The notes beneath the pieces are model-generated. The model had not been told where the DNA came from, searched no databases, and worked only from the letters and a program-made list of their open reading frames with translations. Positions 56,644-64,000 of a stretch of 64,000 nt of DNA are shown piece by piece (position 1 is the first letter of the stretch; each line of letters opens with the position of its first letter). The stretch is from Pseudomonas batumici (GTDB lineage Bacteria > Pseudomonadota > Gammaproteobacteria > Pseudomonadales > Pseudomonadaceae): the NCBI RefSeq assembly GCF_000820515.1, contig NZ_JXDG01000058.1:1-64000 (forward strand). The letters run 5' to 3'. Both the position numbers and the translations under genes were made by a program.

Positions 56644-59181
56644 TCAGTTCTCCAGGACCCGCGGCTCGACTGCCGTGGTTTGTTGATGATCGAGCAGGGC
56701 TTCACGCACCTGCCCGGCGTTTTCCAGACCGAGAATCTGCTGGGCCAGCGCCTGGCACTCCGGTAACCCGACCTCGCGGACCGCCGCCTTGATCGCCGGA
56801 ATCAGCGGCACGCTGACCGACAGTTCATCCACCCCCAGGCCCAGCAGTACCGGCACCGCCAACGCCTCGGAAGCCAGCGCACCGCACACGCTGACCGGCT
56901 TGCCATGGGCGTGGGCGGCTTTCACCGTAGTGGCGATCAAACGCAACACCGCCGGGTGCAGGCTGTCGGCCTGACTCGCCAGTTGCGGGTGATCGCGGTC
57001 CATGGCCAGGGTGTACTGGGTCAGGTCATTGGTGCCGATGGAAAAGAAGTCCACCTCGGGGGCGAACAGATCGGCCATCAAGGCCGCCGCCGGCACTTCG
57101 ATCATGATCCCCAGTTTCGGCAGTGCCTTGAGGCCCAGCGCCAGGGCTTCATCCTCGAGGAACTGCCGCGCCTGGCGCAATTCGGACAGCTGGGTGATCA
57201 TCGGCAGCATGATGTGCAGTTGCGTCAGTCCGGCACAGGCGAGAATCGCCCGCAGTTGCTGGCGCAGCAGTTCCGGGCGTTGCAGGCACAGGCGAATGCC
57301 ACGCATGCCGAGAAAGGGGTTGGCTTCGCTGTCCATCGGCACATAGGCCAGGGGCTTGTCGCCGCCGACGTCGAGGGTGCGCACCACCAGATTGCGCGCC
57401 GGTCCCAGGGCCCGGGCAATGGCCGAATACGTCGCGCTCTGCTCCTCGACACCCGGTGCGCTCTGGCGTTCCAGATAGAGGAACTCGGAACGCAGCAAGC
57501 CGACGCCTTCGCCGCCCAGGGTCAACGACTGCTCCACCTCCTGCAGCGAGGCGACGTTGGCGGTGACCTCGACACGATGACCGTCACGGGTCAGGGCCGC
57601 CTCGGCCGCCTGTTCCGTCTCGCGCTGACGGCGCTGGCGTTGTTCCTGGCGCTTGAGCAGCAGGCGCTGGACATCGGCCTCTTCCGGCATCAGGTGCAAG
57701 CGCCCGAGGTCGGCATCGAGCAGCACCTGGGTACCGGCGGGCACCTTCAGGACTTCGGCGGACAAGCCGCAGAGGGCCGGCAGACCGAACGCCCGGGCCA
57801 GAATCGCCACATGGCTGGTCGCCCCGCCACCGACGGTGGCGAACCCGAGAACCCTGCGGGTATCGAGCCCCGCCGTTTGCGACGGGGTCAGTTGATCGGC
57901 AATCAGGATCGCATCGTCCGGCAGTTCGGCAACCCGCTCCTGGACACCGAGAATCAGCCGCAGCACGCGCTGGCCGACGTCCTTCAAGTCCAGCGCGCGC
58001 TCTGCCAGCAAGTGGCTGCCCAAGCGCTCGAACAACGCGCAGGTGTCCTCGGTGGCCTGGCGCCAGGCGAACGCCGCGCTTTTGCCCTGGGTGAGCAACA
58101 CCTGGGCCTGCTCCAACAGGCTCGGGTCCTCCAGCAACTCCTGGTGCGCGTGGAAAATCTGCGCCTGGGCGCTGCCCTCGGCGTTATCCCGCAAGGTCTG
58201 CAAAGCCCGGGTCGCCTCATCCAGGGCCCGTTCGAGCGACGCGCGCTCATGGGCTTCATCGCCACCGAACTCCGGCACGTCGAGTTGCTGCTCGGCGACC
58301 TGTACCACTCGACCGAACGCCGATCCCGGCGAGGCGCACACACCACGCAACAAGGTCGGCGAAGGGGCCTCGACCACCACCGGGACTACCACCGCCGCCG
58401 CAGGTTCGACCGCTTCGCCACAACCGTCGGCCAGCAGTGCCGCCAGCGCATCGACCGCAGCCTGGGCGTCCTCGCCCACCGCGCTGACCTGCAACACGTC
58501 GCCACGCACCGTCTGCAGGGCCATGATCGCCACCAGTGACTTGGCGTTCGCGCTGTCCTGGCGCCGGTGCACACAGATGCTCGCGGCAAACCCCTTGGCC
58601 GCCTGGGCCAGCACCGCCGCCGGACGCGCGTGCAGGCCATTGGCATTGGGCAAGGTCACGGGGCTGGAGAACAACGCCTCGCCCTCCTCTTCCACCAAGG
58701 CGCCCGCGGGTGAAGCGTTGCGCTCGATCCGCATCAGCGGCTCGCCGCTTGCAATCAGGCCATTGGCCGCCGCCGGCCGCGTGAAGGTCTCGCCACTGAC
58801 CACCAGCACCAGGGTCAGCAGGCTGCGGGCGTGCAAGGCAATGTAGTCGGCATCGAACTCGATCAACGCCTGCCCGGCCACGACCCGCTCGCCCTCGCGG
58901 ACCCGGGCCGTGAAGCCCTTGCCCGCCAGTTGCACGGTGTCCAGGCCGATATGCATCAACACCTGCACCCCTTGATCGTCGGTAATGCTGATGGCGTGGC
59001 CGCTGGCCTGGAGATTGCTCACCACCCCGGCCAACGGTGCGCACAGCACCCCGGACGTCGGGTCGATGCACAGGCCGTCGCCGATCATGCGACTGGAGAA
59101 CACCGGGTCAGGTACCTGATCCAGCTCGATCAGCACCCCGGACAGGGGCGCGAGCAATTCCAGGGAAGGGGTTGCGCTCAT
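56644..59181 (-). CDS. PTS EIIA-HPr-EI fusion (phosphoenolpyruvate-protein phosphotransferase)
   Basis: 845 residues carrying three PTS domains in order: EIIA-Glc-type (1-150; His in LMHIGLDTVQL), HPr (170-255; His in NANGLHARPAAV), and EI (275-835; phospho-His in GGGATSHVAILARA, plus EI C-terminal LPMITQL and GTNDLTQYTLAMDRDHPQ). It can carry phosphate from PEP to the EIIB of TreP, so the whole relay is in one operon. Similar to NagF/FruB-type fusions in Pseudomonas. ATG 59181. Confidence 0.93.
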   Translation of the reverse strand: MSATPSLELLAPLSGVLIELDQVPDPVFSSRMIGDGLCIDPTSGVLCAPLAGVVSNLQASGHAISITDDQGVQVLMHIGLDTVQLAGKGFTARVREGERVVAGQALIEFDADYIALHARSLLTLVLVVSGETFTRPAAANGLIASGEPLMRIERNASPAGALVEEEGEALFSSPVTLPNANGLHARPAAVLAQAAKGFAASICVHRRQDSANAKSLVAIMALQTVRGDVLQVSAVGEDAQAAVDALAALLADGCGEAVEPAAAVVVPVVVEAPSPTLLRGVCASPGSAFGRVVQVAEQQLDVPEFGGDEAHERASLERALDEATRALQTLRDNAEGSAQAQIFHAHQELLEDPSLLEQAQVLLTQGKSAAFAWRQATEDTCALFERLGSHLLAERALDLKDVGQRVLRLILGVQERVAELPDDAILIADQLTPSQTAGLDTRRVLGFATVGGGATSHVAILARAFGLPALCGLSAEVLKVPAGTQVLLDADLGRLHLMPEEADVQRLLLKRQEQRQRRQRETEQAAEAALTRDGHRVEVTANVASLQEVEQSLTLGGEGVGLLRSEFLYLERQSAPGVEEQSATYSAIARALGPARNLVVRTLDVGGDKPLAYVPMDSEANPFLGMRGIRLCLQRPELLRQQLRAILACAGLTQLHIMLPMITQLSELRQARQFLEDEALALGLKALPKLGIMIEVPAAALMADLFAPEVDFFSIGTNDLTQYTLAMDRDHPQLASQADSLHPAVLRLIATTVKAAHAHGKPVSVCGALASEALAVPVLLGLGVDELSVSVPLIPAIKAAVREVGLPECQALAQQILGLENAGQVREALLDHQQTTAVEPRVLEN

Positions 59182-59244
59182 GACATCACCTTTATCATTG
59201 TTCTTTGACGCGCCGGCGCTGCGAAGGCCCCGCCAGCATAAGAC

Positions 59245-60468
59245 TTATTTCCACCAATACTCGACCTGCACACCAAAATTGGAGCCGTGCAGATCGCTGC
59301 CGAAGGCACCGGTATCGGACAGTGCCGAACCGGCCGCCAGCTCATTGGCCGCACGCTGGGCCGCCGCGTTCCAACTGGCATAGGTGTAGTAGACACGGAC
59401 CTCGGGGCGCGCCCAGAAATCCGGGCCCTTGGGTGACCAGGTGGGAGCGAAGGTAAACTTGCTGAGCTTGCGGGTGCCGCCCGGGGCCTCGATCTGGTCG
59501 TGGCCCAGTTCGGTCACCAGCTTGAACTGCTCGGTAATCGCATAGGACGGGCGCACACCGAGGGACATCCAGGTCTGGCCCTGGCCGTCGGGGCGGATAT
59601 CCTTCTGGTACACCGCCTCGATCTGCCCGCCAAAGCGCGGCGTCACCTGCCAGTCGAAAAACTCCACGGCGCGGTAGCTCTTGTTGCTGGTATCCAGGCT
59701 CGTGTCGCCGGTATAGCCCAGCCCGGTGCCCGGCCCTTCGCCGTATTGCAAGGCGAACTTGTTCTTGCCGCCGAGGAAGTTCTTCTGCACATGCTGCGCG
59801 GTGATTGCCCACCCCTGATGGGTATCGCGGCGATTCGGCGCGTCGATGTAACTGGCACCGAACTCCAGTTCGCCGTCCGGATTGACCTTGAAGCCGGCGA
59901 CGTTGAAGTCGTGACGATTTATATAATCCTTCTGGTACAGGTTGTCCTTGCGCGAGAAGGCGTAGCTGTATTTCAGATCGCCGATCTTCACGTCCTCGAT
60001 ACCGCCACCGGTCGCGCTCTGGTTCCAGTAGTAGAAGTCGGAAATATGGATGTCGTTACGCTTGTAGTAACGACGTCCGGCCCACAGCGAACCGCCGTTG
60101 AGCGAGGGCAGCTTCGACCATTGGGCGTACATCTGCGGCATGCGGACCGTACCGTTGTCACCGTCGAAACTGGGGTTGTGATCGTACTTGTTGTAGAGCG
60201 ACGCCATCCCGTCGACGCTGAACACCGAACCGTCGTCGAGGGTCAGCAGGTCCTGGCGCAATTCCAGTTCGGCGTACTGCTCGCACTCGTTGCCCAGTCG
60301 ATATTTGGACGGTGCGCCGGGCAACTGGAAACAGCTTTGCGAACTGCTGTTGACCGAACTGCCCATGCCGCTGCGCAAGTAACCGGCGAACTCCAGGGCC
60401 TGGGCCGAGAACGGCAATCCCAGGCACAGGCAAGACACCGCAAGACGATGATTTATTGTTGTTTTCAT
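59245..60468 (-). CDS. LamB-type maltoporin/carbohydrate porin
   Basis: About 407-residue outer membrane porin with a signal peptide (KTTINHRLAVSCLCLGLPFSA). The mature start EFAGYLRSGMG, cysteine pair (SCFQLP; NECEQYAE), GGSLWAGRRYYKRNDIHISDF near 130 and the C-terminal VEYWWK match LamB. It would admit trehalose or maltose-type sugars to the periplasm. ATG 60468 has GGGGAAG just upstream; ATG 60480 is in frame. Third gene of the trehalose operon. Confidence 0.88.
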   Translation of the reverse strand: MKTTINHRLAVSCLCLGLPFSAQALEFAGYLRSGMGSSVNSSSQSCFQLPGAPSKYRLGNECEQYAELELRQDLLTLDDGSVFSVDGMASLYNKYDHNPSFDGDNGTVRMPQMYAQWSKLPSLNGGSLWAGRRYYKRNDIHISDFYYWNQSATGGGIEDVKIGDLKYSYAFSRKDNLYQKDYINRHDFNVAGFKVNPDGELEFGASYIDAPNRRDTHQGWAITAQHVQKNFLGGKNKFALQYGEGPGTGLGYTGDTSLDTSNKSYRAVEFFDWQVTPRFGGQIEAVYQKDIRPDGQGQTWMSLGVRPSYAITEQFKLVTELGHDQIEAPGGTRKLSKFTFAPTWSPKGPDFWARPEVRVYYTYASWNAAAQRAANELAAGSALSDTGAFGSDLHGSNFGVQVEYWWK

Positions 60469-60568
60469 TGGCTTCCCCATTATTTTTATTGTGTCTTGGC
60501 ACCTGATTATCGGGCGCAGCCTCCCCGCGCACGATGGGGTGCGAACAGCATTGAATGAATGAAACGCC

Positions 60569-62218
60569 TTACTTTTCCGACAGATGCAGCACAAAGGATT
60601 CGTAAGGTCGCAGCGACAGTTGTCGGCTACACGGTAGGCAATCGTCGTAGTTGCCGATCACCAGACGCTGGGTCTGACTCGCCATGAAGACACCTTCAGG
60701 CAACTCGACTTCACAGGGCTCGGCATAGAAGTTGTTCACCACCAGCAGTCGCTCGCCCTGCCCTTCGCGCACATAAGCCCAGACCCGTGGATGCTCGGGC
60801 AGCAACTGGCGGTAGACGCCGTCCACCATCAGCGCTTCGTGGCGCCGCAAACCGACCAGGGCGCGGTAGTGATGCAGCACCGAGCCGGTATCGTCGAACT
60901 GTTGCTCGACGTTGATCCGGGCCGCGTTCGCCGGCACACCGATCCAGGGCTGTGCGCTGCTGAAGCCGGCATTCGGCCCCGCGTCCCATTGCATCGGCGT
61001 GCGTCCGTTGTCCCGGGACTTCTGCTTGATCGCCGCCATGCTCAGGGCTTCGGATTCGCCGGCTTCGCGCTTGATCCGGTGGATGTTCAGGGTTTCGACA
61101 TCGCGATACTGCTCGATGGACTCGAAGCCCGGGTTGGTCATCCCCAGCTCTTCGCCCTGGTAGATGTACGGCGTGCCCTGGAGGAAATGCAACGCGGTAG
61201 CGAGCATCTTGGCCGACACGTCCCGGTATTCACCCTCATGGCCGAAACGCGAAACCACCCGCGGCTGGTCGTGGTTACACCAGAACAGCGCATTCCAACC
61301 GCCACCGGCCTGCATGCCGGTCTGCCAGTCGGAGAGGATGCGCTTGAGTTCGAGGAAATCGAAATCGGCGCACACCCATTTCTCCATGTTCGGATAATCG
61401 ACCTTCAGGTGGTGGAAGTTGAACGTCATCGACAGCTCGCGGGACTCCGGCCGCGAATAGCGGATGCAGTGCGCGAGGCTGGTGGAGGACATTTCGCCGA
61501 CATTGATCAGGTCATGGCCTTCGAAGACTTCGCGGTGCATTTCCTGCAGGTAGTCGTGCACGTTCGGGCCGTCGGTGTAGAAACGACGGCCGTCGCTGGC
61601 GTCCTCGGGAAAATCGGCCGGCTTGGAGATCAGGTTGATCACGTCCAGGCGGAATCCGCCGACGCCCTTGTCGCGCCAGAAGCGCATCATCTTGAACACT
61701 TCCTGGCGCACCCTGGGATTGTCCCAGTTCAGGTCGGCCTGGGTGTGGTCGAACAGGTGCAGGTAATACTGGCCGGTCTGGGCCTCGTACTCCCAGGCAT
61801 TGCCCCCGAACTTCGACTGCCAGTTGTTCGGCTGGTCGCGCCAGATGTAGAAGTCCCGGTACGGGTTGTCGAGGCTGCTGCGGGCCTGGCGGAACCATTC
61901 GTGCTCGATGGAGGTGTGGTTGACCACGATGTCGAGCATCAGCTTGATGCCGCGCTTGCCCGCTTCGGCAATCAGCAACTCGCAGTCGGCCATGGTCCCG
62001 TAGCTCGGGTCGATAGCGTAGTAGTCGCTGATGTCGTAGCCGTTGTCGCGCTGCGGCGAGCGCAGGAACGGCGTGATCCACAGGCAGTCGACGCCCAGCC
62101 ACTTGAGGTAGTCGAGCTTGTCGACCACGCCCAGCAGATCGCCGGTGGCCTGGCCGGAATGGCTGTAGAAACTTTTCGGGTAGATCTGGTAGATCACCGA
62201 ACGCTGCCAGTCTTGCAT
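60569..62218 (-). CDS. treC: Alpha,alpha-phosphotrehalase (GH13)
   Basis: 549-residue cytosolic GH13 enzyme that splits trehalose 6-phosphate to glucose and glucose 6-phosphate. Catalytic motifs: FRLDVINLIS (Asp near 199), NVGEMSS (Glu) and NHDQPR (Asp). The N-terminus WQRSVIYQIYPKSFYS is typical for TreC. ATG 62218 has AAGGA upstream. It follows treP by 82 bases. Confidence 0.93.
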   Translation of the reverse strand: MQDWQRSVIYQIYPKSFYSHSGQATGDLLGVVDKLDYLKWLGVDCLWITPFLRSPQRDNGYDISDYYAIDPSYGTMADCELLIAEAGKRGIKLMLDIVVNHTSIEHEWFRQARSSLDNPYRDFYIWRDQPNNWQSKFGGNAWEYEAQTGQYYLHLFDHTQADLNWDNPRVRQEVFKMMRFWRDKGVGGFRLDVINLISKPADFPEDASDGRRFYTDGPNVHDYLQEMHREVFEGHDLINVGEMSSTSLAHCIRYSRPESRELSMTFNFHHLKVDYPNMEKWVCADFDFLELKRILSDWQTGMQAGGGWNALFWCNHDQPRVVSRFGHEGEYRDVSAKMLATALHFLQGTPYIYQGEELGMTNPGFESIEQYRDVETLNIHRIKREAGESEALSMAAIKQKSRDNGRTPMQWDAGPNAGFSSAQPWIGVPANAARINVEQQFDDTGSVLHHYRALVGLRRHEALMVDGVYRQLLPEHPRVWAYVREGQGERLLVVNNFYAEPCEVELPEGVFMASQTQRLVIGNYDDCLPCSRQLSLRPYESFVLHLSEK

Positions 62219-62268
62219 GGGGATTCCTTGGTGGTGCCAGTGATATCTGTGTGGTGCTTGCGGACGTC

Positions 62269-62288
62269 GGCGCGAGCACGCTCGCGCC
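62269..62288. repeat. Short hairpin between treP and treC
   Basis: GGCGCGAGC-AC-GCTCGCGCC is a 9-bp stem in the 82-base gap. It may tune relative expression of treP and the downstream genes. Confidence 0.5.
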
Positions 62289-62300
62289 TGTAGGACCGGG

Positions 62301-63743
62301 TCAGGCCACGCGGTAGCCGGGCCGGATGATCTTCATGCTCAACCCGCAGGTCAGCAGGAACGGCACGACGATGGCGATGACCATGCCGACGATGAACATC
62401 GGGATGTACTGCGGAATGATCGAGATGAAGCCCGGCAAGCCACCGACGCCGATGGCCGAGGCCAGGACCTTGTTCAGCGACAGGAAGATGCTCGCCAGGC
62501 CAGAGCCGATCAGCGCCGCATAGAACGGAAACTTGTAGCGCAGGTTGACGCCGAACATCGCCGGTTCCGTGATGCCGAAATAGGCGGAAATCGCCGAGGT
62601 CGAAGCCATGCTGCGATCCCGTGCATTGCGGCTCATGTAGAACACCCCCAGTGCCGCGCTACCCTGGGCCAGGTTGGACATGACGATCATCGGCCAGATG
62701 AAGGTACCGCCATGGGTGGCGATCAGTTGCAGGTCCACCGCCAGGAACATGTGGTGCATGCCGGTGATGACCAGCGGCGCATAGAGCATCCCGAAGATCG
62801 CACCACCCAGGACGGGCGCCACATCGAACAGCCAGACCACGCCTTCGGTGATCAGGATGCCCAGGTGACGGGTCACCGGACCGATCACGGCCAGGGCCAG
62901 CACCCCCGTGATCACAATGGTGGTGATGGGCACCACCAGCAACTGGATGGCATTCGGCACCCGCGCCCGCAGCCATTTCTCGATGATGCTCATGACATAG
63001 GCGGCCATCAGGATTGGCAGGATCTGCCCCTGGTAGCCGACTTTCTCGATGCGGAACCAGCCGAAGATATCGAAGTACGGCAGGCTCTGCCCGTCCAGGC
63101 CGGCGACCGCCTTGCCGTAGTTCCAGGCATTGAGCAGGTCGGGGTGCACCAGCATCAGGCCGAGCACGATGCCGAGGATTTCGCTACCGCCAAAACGCTT
63201 GGCCGCCGACCAGCCCACCAGGGCCGGGAGGAACACGAAGGAGGTGTTGGCCATCAGGTTGATCAGGCTCCATACGCCGTCCAGCGACGGGTAGGCCTCC
63301 AGCAGGGTCTTGCCCTCGATGAACATGCCCTTGGCGCCCATGAGGTTGTTCACCCCCATCAGCAGGCCGGCAATGATCAGCGCCGGCAAAATCGGCATGA
63401 ACACATCGGAAAACACCCGCACCAGGCGCTGCATGGCGTTGGCCTTGTCGGCACCCTTCTGCTTGACGTCGGCGATGGTCGAGACGGCCATCCCGGTGAT
63501 CTCGCGCAAGGCCGCGTAGACCTTTTCCACCTCCCCCGGACCGATGACGATCTGGAACAGACCGCCGGTGAAGAACGACCCTTTCACCAGGTCGATGTGG
63601 GACAACGCGGCCTTGTCGACCCGACTCGGGTCCTTGAGGGCCAGGCGCAGGCGGGTGACACAGTGAGCGGCCTGCTCGAGGTTTTCAGCGCCGCCGAGGC
63701 CTTGCAGCAGCTCGCGGGCGATATTCGGATAGTCGTGGCTCAT
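62301..63743 (-). CDS. treP: PTS trehalose-specific EIIBC permease
   Basis: 480 residues. EIIB domain (1-90) with phospho-Cys 28 in AAHCVTRLRLAL, then the EIIC channel domain with ten or so hydrophobic spans (GWSAAKRFGGSEILGIVLG and others). Imports trehalose as trehalose 6-phosphate, taking phosphate from the EIIA-HPr-EI fusion. ATG 63743 has GGAAGAAAAG upstream; the open codons before it are not EIIB. Preceded by twin TreR operators. Confidence 0.93.
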   Translation of the reverse strand: MSHDYPNIARELLQGLGGAENLEQAAHCVTRLRLALKDPSRVDKAALSHIDLVKGSFFTGGLFQIVIGPGEVEKVYAALREITGMAVSTIADVKQKGADKANAMQRLVRVFSDVFMPILPALIIAGLLMGVNNLMGAKGMFIEGKTLLEAYPSLDGVWSLINLMANTSFVFLPALVGWSAAKRFGGSEILGIVLGLMLVHPDLLNAWNYGKAVAGLDGQSLPYFDIFGWFRIEKVGYQGQILPILMAAYVMSIIEKWLRARVPNAIQLLVVPITTIVITGVLALAVIGPVTRHLGILITEGVVWLFDVAPVLGGAIFGMLYAPLVITGMHHMFLAVDLQLIATHGGTFIWPMIVMSNLAQGSAALGVFYMSRNARDRSMASTSAISAYFGITEPAMFGVNLRYKFPFYAALIGSGLASIFLSLNKVLASAIGVGGLPGFISIIPQYIPMFIVGMVIAIVVPFLLTCGLSMKIIRPGYRVA

Positions 63744-63803
63744 GCTTTTCTTCCACTGTTTCTTGTTATTGGAGGGTGTTGGCGGCACACAGGAAAGAAA
63801 AAT

Positions 63804-63845
63804 ACTCGTCTGTACGAGTTAAAGCAACAACTCGTACAGACGAGT
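63804..63845. promoter_or_regulatory. Twin TreR operators
   Basis: ACTCGTCTGTACGAGT (63804-63819) and ACTCGTACAGACGAGT (63830-63845) are two copies of ACTCGT-N4-ACGAGT, facing each other 10 bases apart. They sit 61 bases upstream of treP and between treP and treR, the expected place for GntR-type TreR control. Confidence 0.8.
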
Positions 63846-63968
63846 TTAGGGTTTATCGGTAAAAGATCCGACAAATGGACAAAGCGGCGAGCTGCCCTTA
63901 AGGTTCCAGGCCTAGGACATCGCGGCGGCTACCCTGTTGGCGAGCATTTTCGATCCAGAGCGAACAGC

Positions 63969-64000
63969 ATGAGCAAATACAACCAGATCTACAGTGATCT
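63969..64000 (+). CDS. treR: Start of TreR (GntR family) regulator, partial
   Basis: ATG 63969 opens MSKYNQIYSD, matching the N-terminus of TreR-like GntR regulators; the rest lies beyond the window. Divergent position beside the trehalose operators supports the call. Confidence 0.7.
   Translation, partial: MSKYNQIYSD

Overview
The window is a stretch of a high-GC gammaproteobacterial chromosome, almost certainly a fluorescent-group Pseudomonas. Supporting signs are the many REP-type inverted repeats built on GTAGGAGC-type ends, the order Lon-like protease AsrA / I42 inhibitor / YhhN (which matches what I recall of P. aeruginosa PA0779-PA0777), a DUF6124 gene with its structured leader, and a trehalose PTS that uses an EIIA-HPr-EI fusion. 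I see no rRNA, tRNA, CRISPR array or transposase gene.

Layout. (1) 65-1793 (-): MipA/OmpV-type outer membrane protein and a fatty acid desaturase. (2) 1956-9301 (+): a good sigma-54 promoter followed by six coupled genes: HAD-IB phosphatase, class III PLP aminotransferase, serine hydrolase, FemAB/GNAT-like protein, and an NtrB/NtrC-like two-component pair. I cannot name the pathway. (3) 9411-11563: alpha/beta hydrolase (-) and a MetR-like regulator (+). (4) 11687-21636: a signalling locus with a degenerate HD-GYP response regulator facing an operon of REC-PAS-GGDEF-EAL, REC-GGDEF-EAL, a periplasmic di-haem peroxidase, a membrane histidine kinase and a REC-histidine kinase. (5) 21674-24978: PuuP-like permease, nitrilase-family amidohydrolase and a LuxR-type regulator. 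(6) 25236-29305: GH3 glycosidase and an FMN glutamate-synthase-like enzyme. (7) 29435-40216: envelope genes: an AT-rich gtrABC glucosylation cassette, a GT39 glycosyltransferase, an OpgC-type acyltransferase, an AcvB/VirJ-type hydrolase, a class A PBP-like protein and an NlpC/P60 peptidase. (8) 40369-41782: YqjI-like PadR regulator and YqjH-like ferric reductase behind tandem operators. (9) 41918-44421: three paralogous Pr6Pr membrane proteins and a VF530 protein. (10) 44771-45326: structured leader and DUF6124 gene. (11) 45610-48637: a cupredoxin overlapping a GGDEF-EAL protein. (12) 48877-54382: RpoH-type promoter, asrA, icp, yhhN, cmoA, cmoB. (13) 54395-56262: tadA and a multicopper oxidase. 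(14) 56351-64000: a trehalose regulon with treP, phosphotrehalase, LamB-type porin, EIIA-HPr-EI, a cysteine-less EIIB-like protein, twin TreR operators and the start of treR.

Most interesting points. The sigma-54 cluster ends with its own putative NtrC-type activator and has a TTTGTAG/CTACAAA repeat array upstream of its -24/-12 promoter, so it looks like a self-contained inducible pathway. Two separate loci couple a periplasmic redox protein (di-haem peroxidase; type 1 copper cupredoxin) to c-di-GMP enzymes. The DUF6124 leader has mutually exclusive hairpins ending in a T-run. A CTGTCA-N4-TGACAG dyad recurs upstream of several envelope genes. All functional statements come from motif reading; no database search was possible.
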